Shown here: positions 17,210-25,782 of the stretch, in pieces
Layout of the letters: the number at the start of each line of letters is the position of its first letter
Numbering within the stretch: the first letter of the stretch is position 1
Assembly (NCBI GenBank): GCA_019930625.1
Contig: CP082844.1
Location: 930,001 to 994,000, forward strand
Reading direction: 5' to 3'
Length of the DNA stretch: 64,000 nucleotides
Origin: Nocardia asteroides
GTDB taxonomy: Bacteria; Actinomycetota; Actinomycetes; Mycobacteriales; Mycobacteriaceae
Made by a program: the position numbers and the translations under genes
Notes under the pieces: model-generated
Databases searched by the model: none
What the model was told of the DNA's origin: nothing
What the model saw: the letters and a program-made list of their open reading frames with translations, nothing else

Positions 17210-17916
17210 TTGCTCTCCTCCTGTGCAATCGCCGCGTTGTCCTGCGCGGACTCCGCGGGGCCGTGCACGAACGCGTTGAGCGCCTCGACGCTGAACACCA
17301 CGTCGTCGCTGTTGAGCACGTCGTAGGTGTTGAGCTGGTCGGGAGCGATCGGGTGCACGTTCTGCAGGTTCGCCACGCTCTTCCACGCGGCGAGGTCCTC
17401 GCGGCCGACGACGACCAGGAACTTCTTGCGGTCCGACAGCTCGGCCAGGAAGCTCTTCGCGGTCTTGGTGGACGGGGTCTGGCCGGCCACCAGTTCGGTG
17501 ATCACGTGGATGCGCTCGTTGCGAGCCCGGTCGGACAGGGCGCCACGCAGGGCGGCGGCCTTCATCTTCTTGGGCAGGCGCTGGGTGTAGTCGCGCGGCT
17601 GGGGGCCGTGCACGGTGCCACCGCCGGCGAACTGGGGCGCGCGGGTCGAACCCTGACGGGCGCGACCGGTGCCCTTCTGCCGGTACGGCTTCTTGCCGCC
17701 GCCGCGCACCTGACCACGGGTCTTGGTCGCGTGCGTGCCCTGGCGGGCCGCGGCCTGCTGGGCCACGACGACCTGGTGCATCAGCGCGAGGTTGGCGGTC
17801 ACGTCGAAGATCTCCGCGGGGAGATCGACGGTGCCGTTGGTCTTGCCACCGATCTCCTTGACCGGCAGCGTGAGATTTGCAGACTTCTTCTCTGTGTTCA
17901 CAGCAGAGCTCGTCAT
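17206..17916 (-). CDS. rplD: 50S ribosomal protein L4
   Basis: The 236-residue protein has the tunnel-loop signature [20 protein letters not shown] followed by [16 protein letters not shown]. The globular domain includes [24 protein letters not shown]. In Escherichia coli L4 also represses its own operon; whether it does so here is unknown. It overlaps rplC by 4 nt. Confidence 0.98.
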   Translation of the reverse strand: MTSSAVNTEKKSANLTLPVKEIGGKTNGTVDLPAEIFDVTANLALMHQVVVAQQAAARQGTHATKTRGQVRGGGKKPYRQKGTGRARQGSTRAPQFAGGGTVHGPQPRDYTQRLPKKMKAAALRGALSDRARNERIHVITELVAGQTPSTKTAKSFLAELSDRKKFLVVVGREDLAAWKSVANLQNVHPIAPDQLNTYDVLNSDDVVFSVEALNAFVHGPAESAQDNAAIAQEESK

Positions 17917-18578
17917 GCGTGCGCACCACCCTTCACGGCGCTCTTGACGATCACGACGCCGCCCTTGCGACCCGGGATCGCTCCCTTGATCAGCAGCAGG
18001 CCGTTCTCGGCGTCGACCTTGTGCACCGAGAGGTTCTGCGTGGTGACCCGGTCGTTACCCATCCGGCCCGACATGCGCATGCCCTTGAACACGCGGCCGG
18101 GGGTGGCGCAGCCACCGATCGAACCCGGGCGACGGTGCACGGCCTGCGCACCGTGCGAGGCACCCTGACCACGGAAGCCGTGGCGCTTCATGGTGCCCGC
18201 GAAGCCCTTGCCCTTGCTGGTGCCGGTGACGTCGACGTAGCTGCCCTCTTCGAAGACGTCGGCGCTGATCTCCTGGCCGACCTCGAAGGTGGAGGCGTCC
18301 GCGACGCGGATCTCGACGACGTGGCGGCGCGGGGTGACGCCCGCCTTGGCGAACTGGCCGGAGACCGGCTTGTTCACCTTACGCGGGTCGATGGCGCCGA
18401 AAGCGACCTGGACGGCGCTGTAGCCGTCGCGCTCCACGGTGCGGATCTGGGTGACGACGTTCGGCCCCGCCTTGATGACGGTGACCGGAACCACGCGGTT
18501 CTTGTCGTCGAAGACCTGGGTCATGCCGAGCTTGGTGCCCAGGATGCCCGCGGCCGGCCTGTTCTTGTTGTCAGTCAT
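17913..18578 (-). CDS. rplC: 50S ribosomal protein L3
   Basis: The 221-residue protein begins [21 protein letters not shown]. It contains the conserved [20 protein letters not shown] and [21 protein letters not shown] segments that approach the peptidyl transferase centre. ATG 18578 is chosen because GGGGA lies 8 nt upstream and it matches the family start. The frame remains open six codons further to 18596. Confidence 0.97.
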   Translation of the reverse strand: MTDNKNRPAAGILGTKLGMTQVFDDKNRVVPVTVIKAGPNVVTQIRTVERDGYSAVQVAFGAIDPRKVNKPVSGQFAKAGVTPRRHVVEIRVADASTFEVGQEISADVFEEGSYVDVTGTSKGKGFAGTMKRHGFRGQGASHGAQAVHRRPGSIGGCATPGRVFKGMRMSGRMGNDRVTTQNLSVHKVDAENGLLLIKGAIPGRKGGVVIVKSAVKGGAHA

Positions 18579-18592
18579 GTCTCGAGTCCCCG

Positions 18593-18898
18593 TCACTGAA
18601 TGTTGACGTCGACGCTGGCCGGCAGGTCGATGCGCATGAGCGCGTCCACCGTCTTCGGCGTCGGGTCGAGGATGTCGATGAGGCGCTTGTGCGTACGCAT
18701 CTCGAAGTGCTCGCGCGAGTCCTTGTACTTGTGCGGCGAACGGATGACGCAGTACACGTTCTTTTCGGTCGGCAACGGCACCGGGCCGACGACGCGTGCC
18801 CCGGTGCGGGTCACCGTCTCCACGATCTTGCGCGCCGATGCGTCGATCGCCTCGTGGTCATAGGCCTTGAGCCTGATGCGGATCTTTTGTCCCGCCAC
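18593..18898 (-). CDS. rpsJ: 30S ribosomal protein S10 (NusE)
   Basis: The 101-residue protein begins with GTG and [18 protein letters not shown]. It contains [24 protein letters not shown] and the family signature [18 protein letters not shown]10 also acts as NusE in transcription antitermination. It is the first gene of the operon, with AAAGGACAC upstream and a long leader of over 400 nt. Confidence 0.98.
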   Translation of the reverse strand: MAGQKIRIRLKAYDHEAIDASARKIVETVTRTGARVVGPVPLPTEKNVYCVIRSPHKYKDSREHFEMRTHKRLIDILDPTPKTVDALMRIDLPASVDVNIQ

Positions 18899-19329
18899 GC
18901 TAAGTGTCCTTTTCTCCGCTTTCCTTCGTGGCCCGGAAGCCGGCTGTGCCGACCTTCTGGACCACCCTCATTTGCACAGCCCGAACACACGAAGACGTCC
19001 CAGCCCGATCGGTCGAGCCCGGAGGAGGCAGCCTGCGATTCACGCAGGGCCCTCGGTCGAGCCAGATCCGACACAGTGGAGACCACGACCGGGCACGCCC
19101 GATCCTCGCCGCTGTTCATCTGTCATGGTTCTCCGGTACACGCGGTCGGGCGTGTCGCTCTCCCGCTTATTCCTCGGCCTCGGATCGCAAAGCATCTCAG
19201 GCCTGGAACGCTGTCCCGGACGTACCCACACCGGAAACCCGGTGAGGTACACGATGGGGTACTGCTCGCCCCGCCCGACCACCCGTTTCACGAGGAAACA
19301 GACATGGCCCGGTGCAGGGCAACCCGAAC

Positions 19330-19359
19330 AGTATGCACGACGCCGTCGAGCCACTTCAA
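19330..19359 (-). promoter_or_regulatory. Candidate S10-operon promoter
   Basis: On the minus strand TTGAAG (19359-19354) and CATACT (19335-19330) are spaced by 18 bp. Transcription would begin near 19323, leaving a leader of about 425 nt. This is the best match seen, but it is not unique enough to be certain. Confidence 0.35.
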
Positions 19360-19415
19360 ATCGGTGGGGTGACAGCGGGGTCGCACCCGAACCCCATGGT
19401 CGGCGCACACGCAAC

Positions 19416-19432
19416 TTACTTTCGAGTAATAT
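19416..19432 (+). promoter_or_regulatory. Promoter/operator of a leaderless hotdog-protein gene
   Basis: TAATAT (19427-19432) ends 6 nt before the ATG at 19439, the spacing of leaderless promoters in mycobacteria and relatives. The -10 overlaps the inverted repeat TTACT-TTCG-AGTAA (19416-19429), a plausible repressor site. Confidence 0.5.
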
Positions 19433-19438
19433 ACGCGC

Positions 19439-19915
19439 ATGACGAAAGAGACCGTGACCTATCGCGGCTGGAAGAAGCTGCCGGACAACCGGCTGGGGCA
19501 TGCGCTGTTTTCGCTCGGGATGGTGGCCAGGGTGCCGTACTTCGGCACCGTGCTGCCGAATGTGGTGCGGCTCGAGCCGGGGTTGTGCGAGGTGACTTCA
19601 CCGAAGTGGTTCGGCATCCACAACCATCTGGGCACCTTCCACGCCATCGCGGCGTGCAATCTGGCCGAGGTCGCGATGGGCATGCTGAGTGAGGCGACGG
19701 TGCCCGCCACTCATCGGTGGATCCCCAAGGCGATGAACGTGCAATACCTGGCCAAGGCCGAGACCGGTCTGCGGGCGGTCGCGAAGCTGCCCGAGATTCC
19801 CGATTTCGCGACCGTCACCGAGGGCCTCGAACTGGTGGTGCCGGTGTCGATCTACGACAAGCACGGCCTGGAGGTGGTGCACGCCGATATCACCACCTGG
19901 GTCACCCCGAAGTAG
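19439..19915 (+). CDS. Hotdog-fold protein (DUF4442, thioesterase-like)
   Basis: The 158-residue protein has the hotdog layout of the DUF4442/PaaI-like group. A long central helix (NHLGTFHAIAACNLAEVAMGML) is packed against strands such as WIPKAMNVQYLAKAETGLRAV and GLELVVPVSIYDKHGLEVVH. Relatives hydrolyse acyl-CoA thioesters, and the Asn-His in the helix start region could contribute to catalysis. It is probably a cytosolic lipid-metabolism enzyme. The gene appears leaderless and stands alone, convergent with the ABC ATPase gene. Confidence 0.8.
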   Translation: MTKETVTYRGWKKLPDNRLGHALFSLGMVARVPYFGTVLPNVVRLEPGLCEVTSPKWFGIHNHLGTFHAIAACNLAEVAMGMLSEATVPATHRWIPKAMNVQYLAKAETGLRAVAKLPEIPDFATVTEGLELVVPVSIYDKHGLEVVHADITTWVTPK

Positions 19916-19945
19916 TCGCGGTCGCCCGGGAGTCGGTGCTCGGCC

Positions 19946-20629
19946 TCACAGCCCACGGCTGCCGACGACTCGACCGTGATCGAGGTGCACGGATTCCTGC
20001 GCGCATCCGGCGAGCCCATCCGTCCCGAGGGCCGAGACGACAATGGTCATGTTCTGTCTCGCGAAGTCTCGCAACAATTCGGAGAGGTAGCCGCGACCCT
20101 CGTCATCCAAGTCCGCCATGGGGTTGTCCAGCACGAGCACCGCGGGGGCGGAGACGAGCGCTCTGGCCAGGCTCAACCACTTCTTCGTACTCCGCGAAAG
20201 ATGCAGAACGGGTTCGGCGGAATATTTCCGCAAACGCGCGAGATCCAATGCCCGCTCGACGAGTTCGGCGGATCGGCTCCCGTTGTGTCCTGCGATGCTC
20301 GCCGAATAATGGAGCACCTCCGCGATGGACCACGTCTCGCTGCTCTCGTAGACGTCGGGCACCCAGCCGACCTGGGAGCGGACCACCCATGGTTCGACAG
20401 CCGGATCCGTCTGCCCCACACGGATATACCCTTTGTGAGGTCGCAATTGGCCCGCGAGCATCAACAGCAGAGTCGTCTTCCCCGCGCCGTTCGGACCGAC
20501 TACGGCGGTGACTCGCCCCGCAGGGGCCTGGAACGTCACATCATCGACCACGGCGACTCCCGCGAATTCACGGCGCAGCCCGCTACAAGTAATGCCGAGA
20601 CCCACCGAGGTTCTCCGTTTCGTCTCCAA
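19946..20629 (-). CDS. Degenerate ABC-transporter ATP-binding protein
   Basis: The 227-residue protein has an intact Walker A (GPNGAGKTTLLL near residue 46), a Q-loop region (RSQVGWVPDVYES) and an ABC-like helical domain. Three catalytic features are altered. The signature LSGGQ is LSRST, the Walker B glutamate is Asn (VLVLDNP), and the switch histidine is Leu (VVSALGTD). It may therefore bind ATP but hydrolyse it poorly, or need a partner subunit. No permease gene is adjacent. It begins 24 bp after the lipase gene, so it looks co-transcribed with the lipase and mycolyltransferase. The start is TTG 20629 or, more conservatively, GTG 20605. Confidence 0.8.
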   Translation of the reverse strand: METKRRTSVGLGITCSGLRREFAGVAVVDDVTFQAPAGRVTAVVGPNGAGKTTLLLMLAGQLRPHKGYIRVGQTDPAVEPWVVRSQVGWVPDVYESSETWSIAEVLHYSASIAGHNGSRSAELVERALDLARLRKYSAEPVLHLSRSTKKWLSLARALVSAPAVLVLDNPMADLDDEGRGYLSELLRDFARQNMTIVVSALGTDGLAGCAQESVHLDHGRVVGSRGL

Positions 20630-20653
20630 TGATCTTGTCCGGCTGCGGTGCGA

Positions 20654-21589
20654 TCAGCAGGGCAGCGCCCGCAGATCTCCGGCGAGCGCCGAGACAACGG
20701 CGGCGGCGGCGCGCGGGTCCTCGAGCATGCCGCTGTGGTCGGCGGTGTTGCCGGGGCATCCGTCCTGGAGCCAGAAATTGCGGTCGGTGGCGGACGGAGC
20801 GGTGAGCAGGGCGGTGTCCTGCGGCGTGATCACCAGGTCGGCGCGGGAGGCGATGGCCGTGTACCGCGGACCGGGCACGGTCTCGCCTCCCGCGTTCAGC
20901 CGGTTCAGCAGCGGTGACCCGACCACCTGCTGCTGTCCCGGAGCTCCGAAGACCTGGGCCGCGATCTGCGCGTTGCCCAGGCCGAGTGCGGCCAGGTCCG
21001 GGTAGCCCGCGCGCAACCCGTCCCAGGTCGTGCCGCGATACGGCGTGCCGAGCGTCACCACCTGCGACACCGCGCCGGCGCCGCCGTCCCCCAGGTACTG
21101 CCGGATCACGGTGCCGCCGGTGGAGTGGCCGACCAGCGCAACCCGGCTCGCACCGGTCGTTTCCCGCACGGACCGCACCACTTCGGCGAGTTCGCCCGCC
21201 ATCCGCTCGATGTCGGCCACCCCGTACAGCACTCGCCCCGCCAGGGCGGCGCCGATCGGGCCGATACCGATCGAACTGGACCCGGACTGCCCGCTCACCG
21301 CGTCGATGACGCCCGGCGCGGCACCGAGATTCGCGGCGAACACGCAATGGCCCTCGGCGCGCACGGCGGGGGCGAGCACGGAGAAGCTGCGGCCGATATC
21401 GGTACCCGAACCGTGGACCAGCACAACCGGTTCCGGTCGTGCCCGGGTGGGACGGCAGGACCAGTCGTTGGCGCCGTCGAGCGCCGGAGTCGGTGGGGCG
21501 GCGGTCGCGCCGGGCGTGTGCAAGAGCGCCGCACAGGCCGCGGCCATCAGCAGGCCCGCGACTCGCGCGGCACGGAAGACAACAGGCAT
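20654..21589 (-). CDS. Secreted lipase/esterase (alpha/beta hydrolase)
   Basis: The 311-residue protein has a signal peptide (MPVVFRAARVAGLLMAAACA, with an ALA-type cleavage region before APPTPALD). The mature enzyme carries the oxyanion segment VVLVHGSGTD and the nucleophile motif VGHSTGG. Asp and His candidates are in SRADLVITP and TADHSGML. The group resembles actinobacterial secreted triacylglycerol lipases (EstA/LipA-like). ATG 21589 has AGGAA 6 nt upstream; longer open sequence lacks homology. It follows the mycolyltransferase by 17 bp, suggesting shared work on envelope lipids. Confidence 0.85.
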   Translation of the reverse strand: MPVVFRAARVAGLLMAAACAALLHTPGATAAPPTPALDGANDWSCRPTRARPEPVVLVHGSGTDIGRSFSVLAPAVRAEGHCVFAANLGAAPGVIDAVSGQSGSSSIGIGPIGAALAGRVLYGVADIERMAGELAEVVRSVRETTGASRVALVGHSTGGTVIRQYLGDGGAGAVSQVVTLGTPYRGTTWDGLRAGYPDLAALGLGNAQIAAQVFGAPGQQQVVGSPLLNRLNAGGETVPGPRYTAIASRADLVITPQDTALLTAPSATDRNFWLQDGCPGNTADHSGMLEDPRAAAAVVSALAGDLRALPC

Positions 21590-21606
21590 CTCGAATTCCT
21601 GACCGA

Positions 21607-22611
21607 TCAGATTCCCAATGGAGCGGCGAGTGTCGGCCACGAGTCCTTCAGCGCGTCCTCCCAATAACCCCACGAATGGGTTCCTTCGGGCCGGAAGTTG
21701 TATCGCGCGGGGATGCCGAGGCTGTCCAACCGGGCTTTCATGTTGTGTGAGCAATAATTGGTGGCCGCTTCGATGACCCCGCCCACCACGAGTTGATTCG
21801 CGAAACCCCACGGGCCGTTCAGGGAGTATTTGCCGCCGTACTGGTCGTAGACGCCGGGGAGGCCATTCCCACTGGCGATGTAGACGGACTTCCCACGCAG
21901 ACCCTCCGCGTGCACGTACGGGTCGTTGGCCTTCCACTGCGGGTCGTCCGCGGGCCCCCACATGTTGTCGAGTTCGGCCAGACCCCATTCCTCGACGGTG
22001 AGCCGGACGAACTCGCGGCCGATCGGATCACTGGTCTGCGCGCAACCGCTGTAGGCGGCGACACTGGAGAACAGGTCGCCGGTGGTCGCGGCGAGCGCGA
22101 GCGTCGTCGTCGCCGACATGGAGAAACCCGCGACGCCATTGCGCCCGCTGGTACCGAGATAGGTGTCGATCAGCGGCGGCAGTTCGCTGCTCAGAAAGGT
22201 CTTCCACTTCTGGCGCCCGAGTCTGGGATCGTCCTTCTGCCAGTCCGCGTAGTAACTGAACATCCCGCCGATCGGCGTGACCGCGTGGACGTTCTTGTCC
22301 GCGAGGAACTGCATCGCGTCGGTCTTCGTGGCCCACGTCGAGCCGTCGATGCCACCGGCCGCGCCGAGCAGCAGATACAGCACCGGACGCGGCACGCTGG
22401 TATCCGCGGCGCGCTGCACTTCGACCGGAATATCGAGATCCATGGCGGCGGAACGCACCGTCAAGGTCACGTTGCGCGCGTCGTGCTCCCGCACGGAGAC
22501 GATGGAAGACTCCGTGGGCGCCGCATGTGCCCGCACCGACACGACCGCCGATGCGGTGGCGGCAACGATCGCCGCCGACAGCACCAGCCGGCGGAGGTGG
22601 CTTCCTCTCAT
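21607..22611 (-). CDS. Antigen 85-like mycolyltransferase
   Basis: The 334-residue secreted alpha/beta-hydrolase begins with a signal peptide (LRRLVLSAAIVAATASAVV, then AHA). The conserved features are VEVQRAADTSVPRPVLYLL, the nucleophile elbow GFSMSA, the AYSGCAQTSD loop, and the C-terminal HSWGYWEDAL carrying the catalytic histidine. Antigen 85 enzymes move mycolates between trehalose mycolates and onto arabinogalactan. The frequent Nocardia-type FbpA/PS1-like domain is complete, with no LGFP repeats. AGGGGAG lies just before the ATG. It is the first gene of the operon with the lipase and the ABC ATPase. Confidence 0.9.
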   Translation of the reverse strand: MRGSHLRRLVLSAAIVAATASAVVSVRAHAAPTESSIVSVREHDARNVTLTVRSAAMDLDIPVEVQRAADTSVPRPVLYLLLGAAGGIDGSTWATKTDAMQFLADKNVHAVTPIGGMFSYYADWQKDDPRLGRQKWKTFLSSELPPLIDTYLGTSGRNGVAGFSMSATTTLALAATTGDLFSSVAAYSGCAQTSDPIGREFVRLTVEEWGLAELDNMWGPADDPQWKANDPYVHAEGLRGKSVYIASGNGLPGVYDQYGGKYSLNGPWGFANQLVVGGVIEAATNYCSHNMKARLDSLGIPARYNFRPEGTHSWGYWEDALKDSWPTLAAPLGI

Positions 22612-22845
22612 GACTCCCCTTATCCCGAATCCCGGAACGCCTCGCGTTCCGAGCTCAGGCTATGGTGCGGCCCAACCCATTTCACGACTGAAGTTGCTGG
22701 GCCACTGATTCTGGGGGCACGCGCGAAAACGGAATTCTCGCCGTATCGTGTTTCGTCTGATTTCGATTTCGCGAGACCCGAATTCCTTGGGCTCGCACGC
22801 TGCGAATAGTTGCGCGTACATCGGCGGAGCGGATTGAATGCCTCT

Positions 22846-24042
22846 ATGGGTGTCAGCGCGGGCCGGGAAGTCGATGTGTGCGTGGTCGGGCTCGGCCCCA
22901 CCGGTCGGGCGCTCGCTCACCGCGCGATGCGCGCCGGGCTGTCGGTGACCGCGATCGACCCGCGCCCCGACCGGCTGTGGCCGCCCACGTTCTCCTGCTG
23001 GGTGGACGAGCTGCCGCAGTGGCTGCCGTCCACCGCCATCGCGACCACCATCCCGATGCCCACGGTCTGGACGAAAACCGAACACCGGATCGACCGGCCC
23101 TACTGTGTGCTGTCCAAACCCGGCCTGCGCGCGGCCCTGCCGCTCGACGACGCCACCGTCGTAGCGGGCCGCGCCGTCCGGGTGGACGCGCGAGAAGTCG
23201 AACTCACCGACGGCACGGTGCACCGGGCGGCGGCGGTGTTCGACACCCGCGGGCTGCCGTCACTCGGACGCCGCAGGGCGGCGAGCGCGCACGGCATCTT
23301 CGTCGACGCCGAGACGGCGGCGCCGATGATCGTCGAAGGCTCGGGCTTGCTACTTGACTGGCGACCGGAGAACGGCGCAGGCCCGGACGAGCCGCCGTCG
23401 TTCCTCTACGCGGTGCCCCTCGGCGACGGCACGGTGATCTTCGAAGAGACCAGCCTGGGCCTGCGGGGCGGCATGCCGCAGCACGAACTGCGCAAGCGCA
23501 CCCTCCACCGCCTCGCCGCGCACGGCATCCGGCTCACCGGCGACGAGTCGAGCGAGGCGGCGCACTATCCACTCGACCAGCCGCCGCCCCGAAAGGGTAC
23601 GGCGCGCGCGATCCCGTTCGGTTCGCGCGGCGGCATGATGCACCCGTGCACGGGGTACAGCGTCGCCGACTCGCTGGCGCTGGTCGACACCGCGCTCACC
23701 GCGCTGCGGCAGGGCCGCGACCCGGTCGCCGACTTGTGGCCGCCGCGGGCGCGCCTGGTGTATTGGATGCGGATGCGCGGCCTCTACGGACTCGGCAGGC
23801 TCACCACCGCGCAGTCCATCGCCATGTTCGACGCGTTCTTCAGTGCCTCACCCCGCGGCCAGCGCGCCCTGCTGTCCGCGCACGACGACTACACCGCCCT
23901 GGGCGCCGTGCTGTGGAATACCGTGGCGCACACCTGGCCGTTCCGGTGGCGCTACGACTTGGTCGGCTGGACCAACCGGGACCGCTGGCTGGACTACGAC
24001 TTCGCGCCATCGCGCGAATCGGCCGGACGCCAGGTCCGGTGA
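22846..24042 (+). CDS. Lycopene cyclase-family flavoprotein
   Basis: The 398-residue protein has an N-terminal FAD-binding motif (VCVVGLGPTGRALAHRA). It also has the cyclase stretch FSCWVDELPQWLP, FLYAVPLGDGTVIFEETSL (the FxExT motif) and FGSRGGMMHPCTGYSV, which is typical of CrtY/CrtL-type lycopene beta-cyclases. These enzymes close the ionone rings of carotenoids at the membrane. ATG 22846 (MGVSAGREVDV) is chosen because the FAD motif then lies at the usual distance; an earlier in-frame start at 22810 is possible. No other carotenoid gene is in the window. Confidence 0.87.
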   Translation: MGVSAGREVDVCVVGLGPTGRALAHRAMRAGLSVTAIDPRPDRLWPPTFSCWVDELPQWLPSTAIATTIPMPTVWTKTEHRIDRPYCVLSKPGLRAALPLDDATVVAGRAVRVDAREVELTDGTVHRAAAVFDTRGLPSLGRRRAASAHGIFVDAETAAPMIVEGSGLLLDWRPENGAGPDEPPSFLYAVPLGDGTVIFEETSLGLRGGMPQHELRKRTLHRLAAHGIRLTGDESSEAAHYPLDQPPPRKGTARAIPFGSRGGMMHPCTGYSVADSLALVDTALTALRQGRDPVADLWPPRARLVYWMRMRGLYGLGRLTTAQSIAMFDAFFSASPRGQRALLSAHDDYTALGAVLWNTVAHTWPFRWRYDLVGWTNRDRWLDYDFAPSRESAGRQVR

Positions 24043-24082
24043 CCAGGGCCTGCGGACGGCCCTGGCCGCGACGGCGCGGTGG

Positions 24083-24961
24083 CTAGGGGCCGGTCTCCGC
24101 GGCCCGCCGGTATCCCCTGACCGCGGGGTAGGCGCAGACCACGATCATGCCGATCGTCCAGGCGAGCGTCTTGATCAGCGGCTCGGCCACCGGACCGCCG
24201 TAGGACAATCCGCGCATCGCATCGATCGCGCAGCTCATCGGCTGATTCGCCACCACGTCCTGCAACCAGACCGGATAGGCGAAGACCGGAACGAAACCGG
24301 AGTTGAAGAACATCAGCAGGGTGTTGACGATGCCGATGATGTTCACCAGCATCACGCCCTCGGAGACGGTGGCCAGCGCGGTGACCAGCACGGCGAACGC
24401 GACGCCGAACAGGACCGGGATGCCGATCAACGCCAGCGCCGCGAGCGGGCCCTGACCGAACCGGAATCCGAGCAGCAGCCCCACCGCCACGACGAACAAC
24501 GTGGTCACCAGGACACGGACCGCCTCCGCGAGCAGCCGACCGGTGAACCCGGCCGCGCGATGCACCGGCATGGTCCAGAACCGGCCCAGCAGTCCGGTCA
24601 TCTTCTCGGTCTTGAAGCCGAGCGCGCTCACCACCGCACCGGACATCGCGGCGACCAACGTCAACAGCGGGACGGTGCCGTACACGGCGGGCATACCGGT
24701 GGCACCGGAGACCGAGTTGTTCAGGACGATGTAGAACATCAACAAGGTCAGCGCCGGATACACCAGCGTCTGGATGGTCGTCGCCGGATCCCGCGCCCAG
24801 ATCAGCAGCAGCCTCTTGCACTGGATCAGGCTCTGCACCGCCCAGGTGACCAGCGAACCTTCCGGCCTCGCCCGGACGACCGGGAGGGGTTCGCTCGCGC
24901 GCGCCCGCTCTTCGTCCGCCCGCGGGGAGGTGCGCTCCACGGTTGATTCCACCGAACTCAT
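24083..24961 (-). CDS. ABC-2 type permease, DrrC-like
   Basis: The 292-residue membrane protein has about six helices and the ABC-2 layout of daunorubicin-resistance exporters. The segments LLIWARDPATTIQTLVYPALTLLMF, FWTMPVHRAAGFTGRLLAE and SCAIDAMRGLSYG are typical of DrrB/DrrC. The first 50 residues are hydrophilic. ATG 24961 overlaps the stop of the preceding permease by 4 nt. With the other permease and the ATPase it forms a three-gene exporter. In mycobacteria related DrrABC systems export phthiocerol lipids; the cargo here is unknown. Confidence 0.87.
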   Translation of the reverse strand: MSSVESTVERTSPRADEERARASEPLPVVRARPEGSLVTWAVQSLIQCKRLLLIWARDPATTIQTLVYPALTLLMFYIVLNNSVSGATGMPAVYGTVPLLTLVAAMSGAVVSALGFKTEKMTGLLGRFWTMPVHRAAGFTGRLLAEAVRVLVTTLFVVAVGLLLGFRFGQGPLAALALIGIPVLFGVAFAVLVTALATVSEGVMLVNIIGIVNTLLMFFNSGFVPVFAYPVWLQDVVANQPMSCAIDAMRGLSYGGPVAEPLIKTLAWTIGMIVVCAYPAVRGYRRAAETGP

Positions 24962-25782
24962 GACCGCCTCACACTCGCCCAGATCGCCACCGGGATGAAC
25001 ACCACCGACAGCCCGATCAACCACAGCAGCGGCACCCACAGCACTTGCCAGGTCACGCCGTCGGCCGTCATGTCGCGCAGGGCGAAGGAGAACTGCGATA
25101 TCGGCTGGTTGCGCACGAACGGACGAATCCATTCCGGGAAGCTGCGTTCGGGCACGAACCCGCAGGAGAGCATGCCGAAGATCAGTGTCGGCAGCGTCAG
25201 CGCCTGACTCAGCGACTCCGGGCTCTTGGTCAGGCTGCCGAGCGCGTCGGCGCCGATCGCGAGCACCGTGCCGACGGCGAGGGAGAACAGGCAGAACAGC
25301 ACGGCTTGACCGAAGCCCGCGACGAAGCGGAAGCCGATCAGGTGGCCGAACGCCACCGCCGCGGCGAGGGAGGTGATCGAGCGGACCAGCCCGGCGCAGA
25401 TGCGTGAGGTGAACGGCACCAGCGCCCCGATCGGCATCGTCTGCAAGCGGGTGCTCAGGCCGGTCAGCGCCTCGAACGCGGCCAGCTGCGCGTTCGACAT
25501 CATCGTGAAGGCCATGGTCTGCAACACGATGATCGGCATGACGTACTGGGCGTAGTCGATGCCCTGGAACTTCATCACGTAGCGCAGCGGCAGGTAGAAG
25601 CCGAGCGTGAAGACCAGCGGCGTGACCATCGCAACGATCAGCTCGCCCTTGGTCGCCATGGTGCGGATGATGCGGCCGGTCAGCGCGCGCCACTGCGCGA
25701 ACGACGACAACCGTGCCACGGGCAGCTCGGCGAACAGCGTCGCCTCGGCGTGGGTGTGCTCCGGGGCGGTCGCAGCGGTCAC
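24958..25782 (-). CDS. ABC-2 type permease, DrrB-like
   Basis: The 274-residue integral membrane protein has about six helices. Segments include IIRTMATKGELIVAMVTPLVFTLGF, LQTMPIGALVPFTSRICAG and the near-C-terminal RNQPISQFSFALRDM, which aligns with the NQPMSCAIDAMRGL stretch of the downstream permease. The two are diverged paralogues acting as a heterodimer, a common plan in DrrABC exporters. It overlaps both the ATPase gene and the second permease by 4 nt. Confidence 0.87.
   Translation of the reverse strand: MTAATAPEHTHAEATLFAELPVARLSSFAQWRALTGRIIRTMATKGELIVAMVTPLVFTLGFYLPLRYVMKFQGIDYAQYVMPIIVLQTMAFTMMSNAQLAAFEALTGLSTRLQTMPIGALVPFTSRICAGLVRSITSLAAAVAFGHLIGFRFVAGFGQAVLFCLFSLAVGTVLAIGADALGSLTKSPESLSQALTLPTLIFGMLSCGFVPERSFPEWIRPFVRNQPISQFSFALRDMTADGVTWQVLWVPLLWLIGLSVVFIPVAIWASVRRS

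Larger units (their letters stand above)
18899..19438. other. Long intergenic leader upstream of rpsJ
   Basis: About 540 bp separate rpsJ from the divergent hotdog-protein gene. No convincing ORF is present; short open frames are Arg/Pro/Ser-rich without family motifs. It contains the candidate minus-strand promoter at 19330-19359, so most of it would be the 5' leader of the S10 operon. I could not resolve a specific leader structure by eye. Confidence 0.5.
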
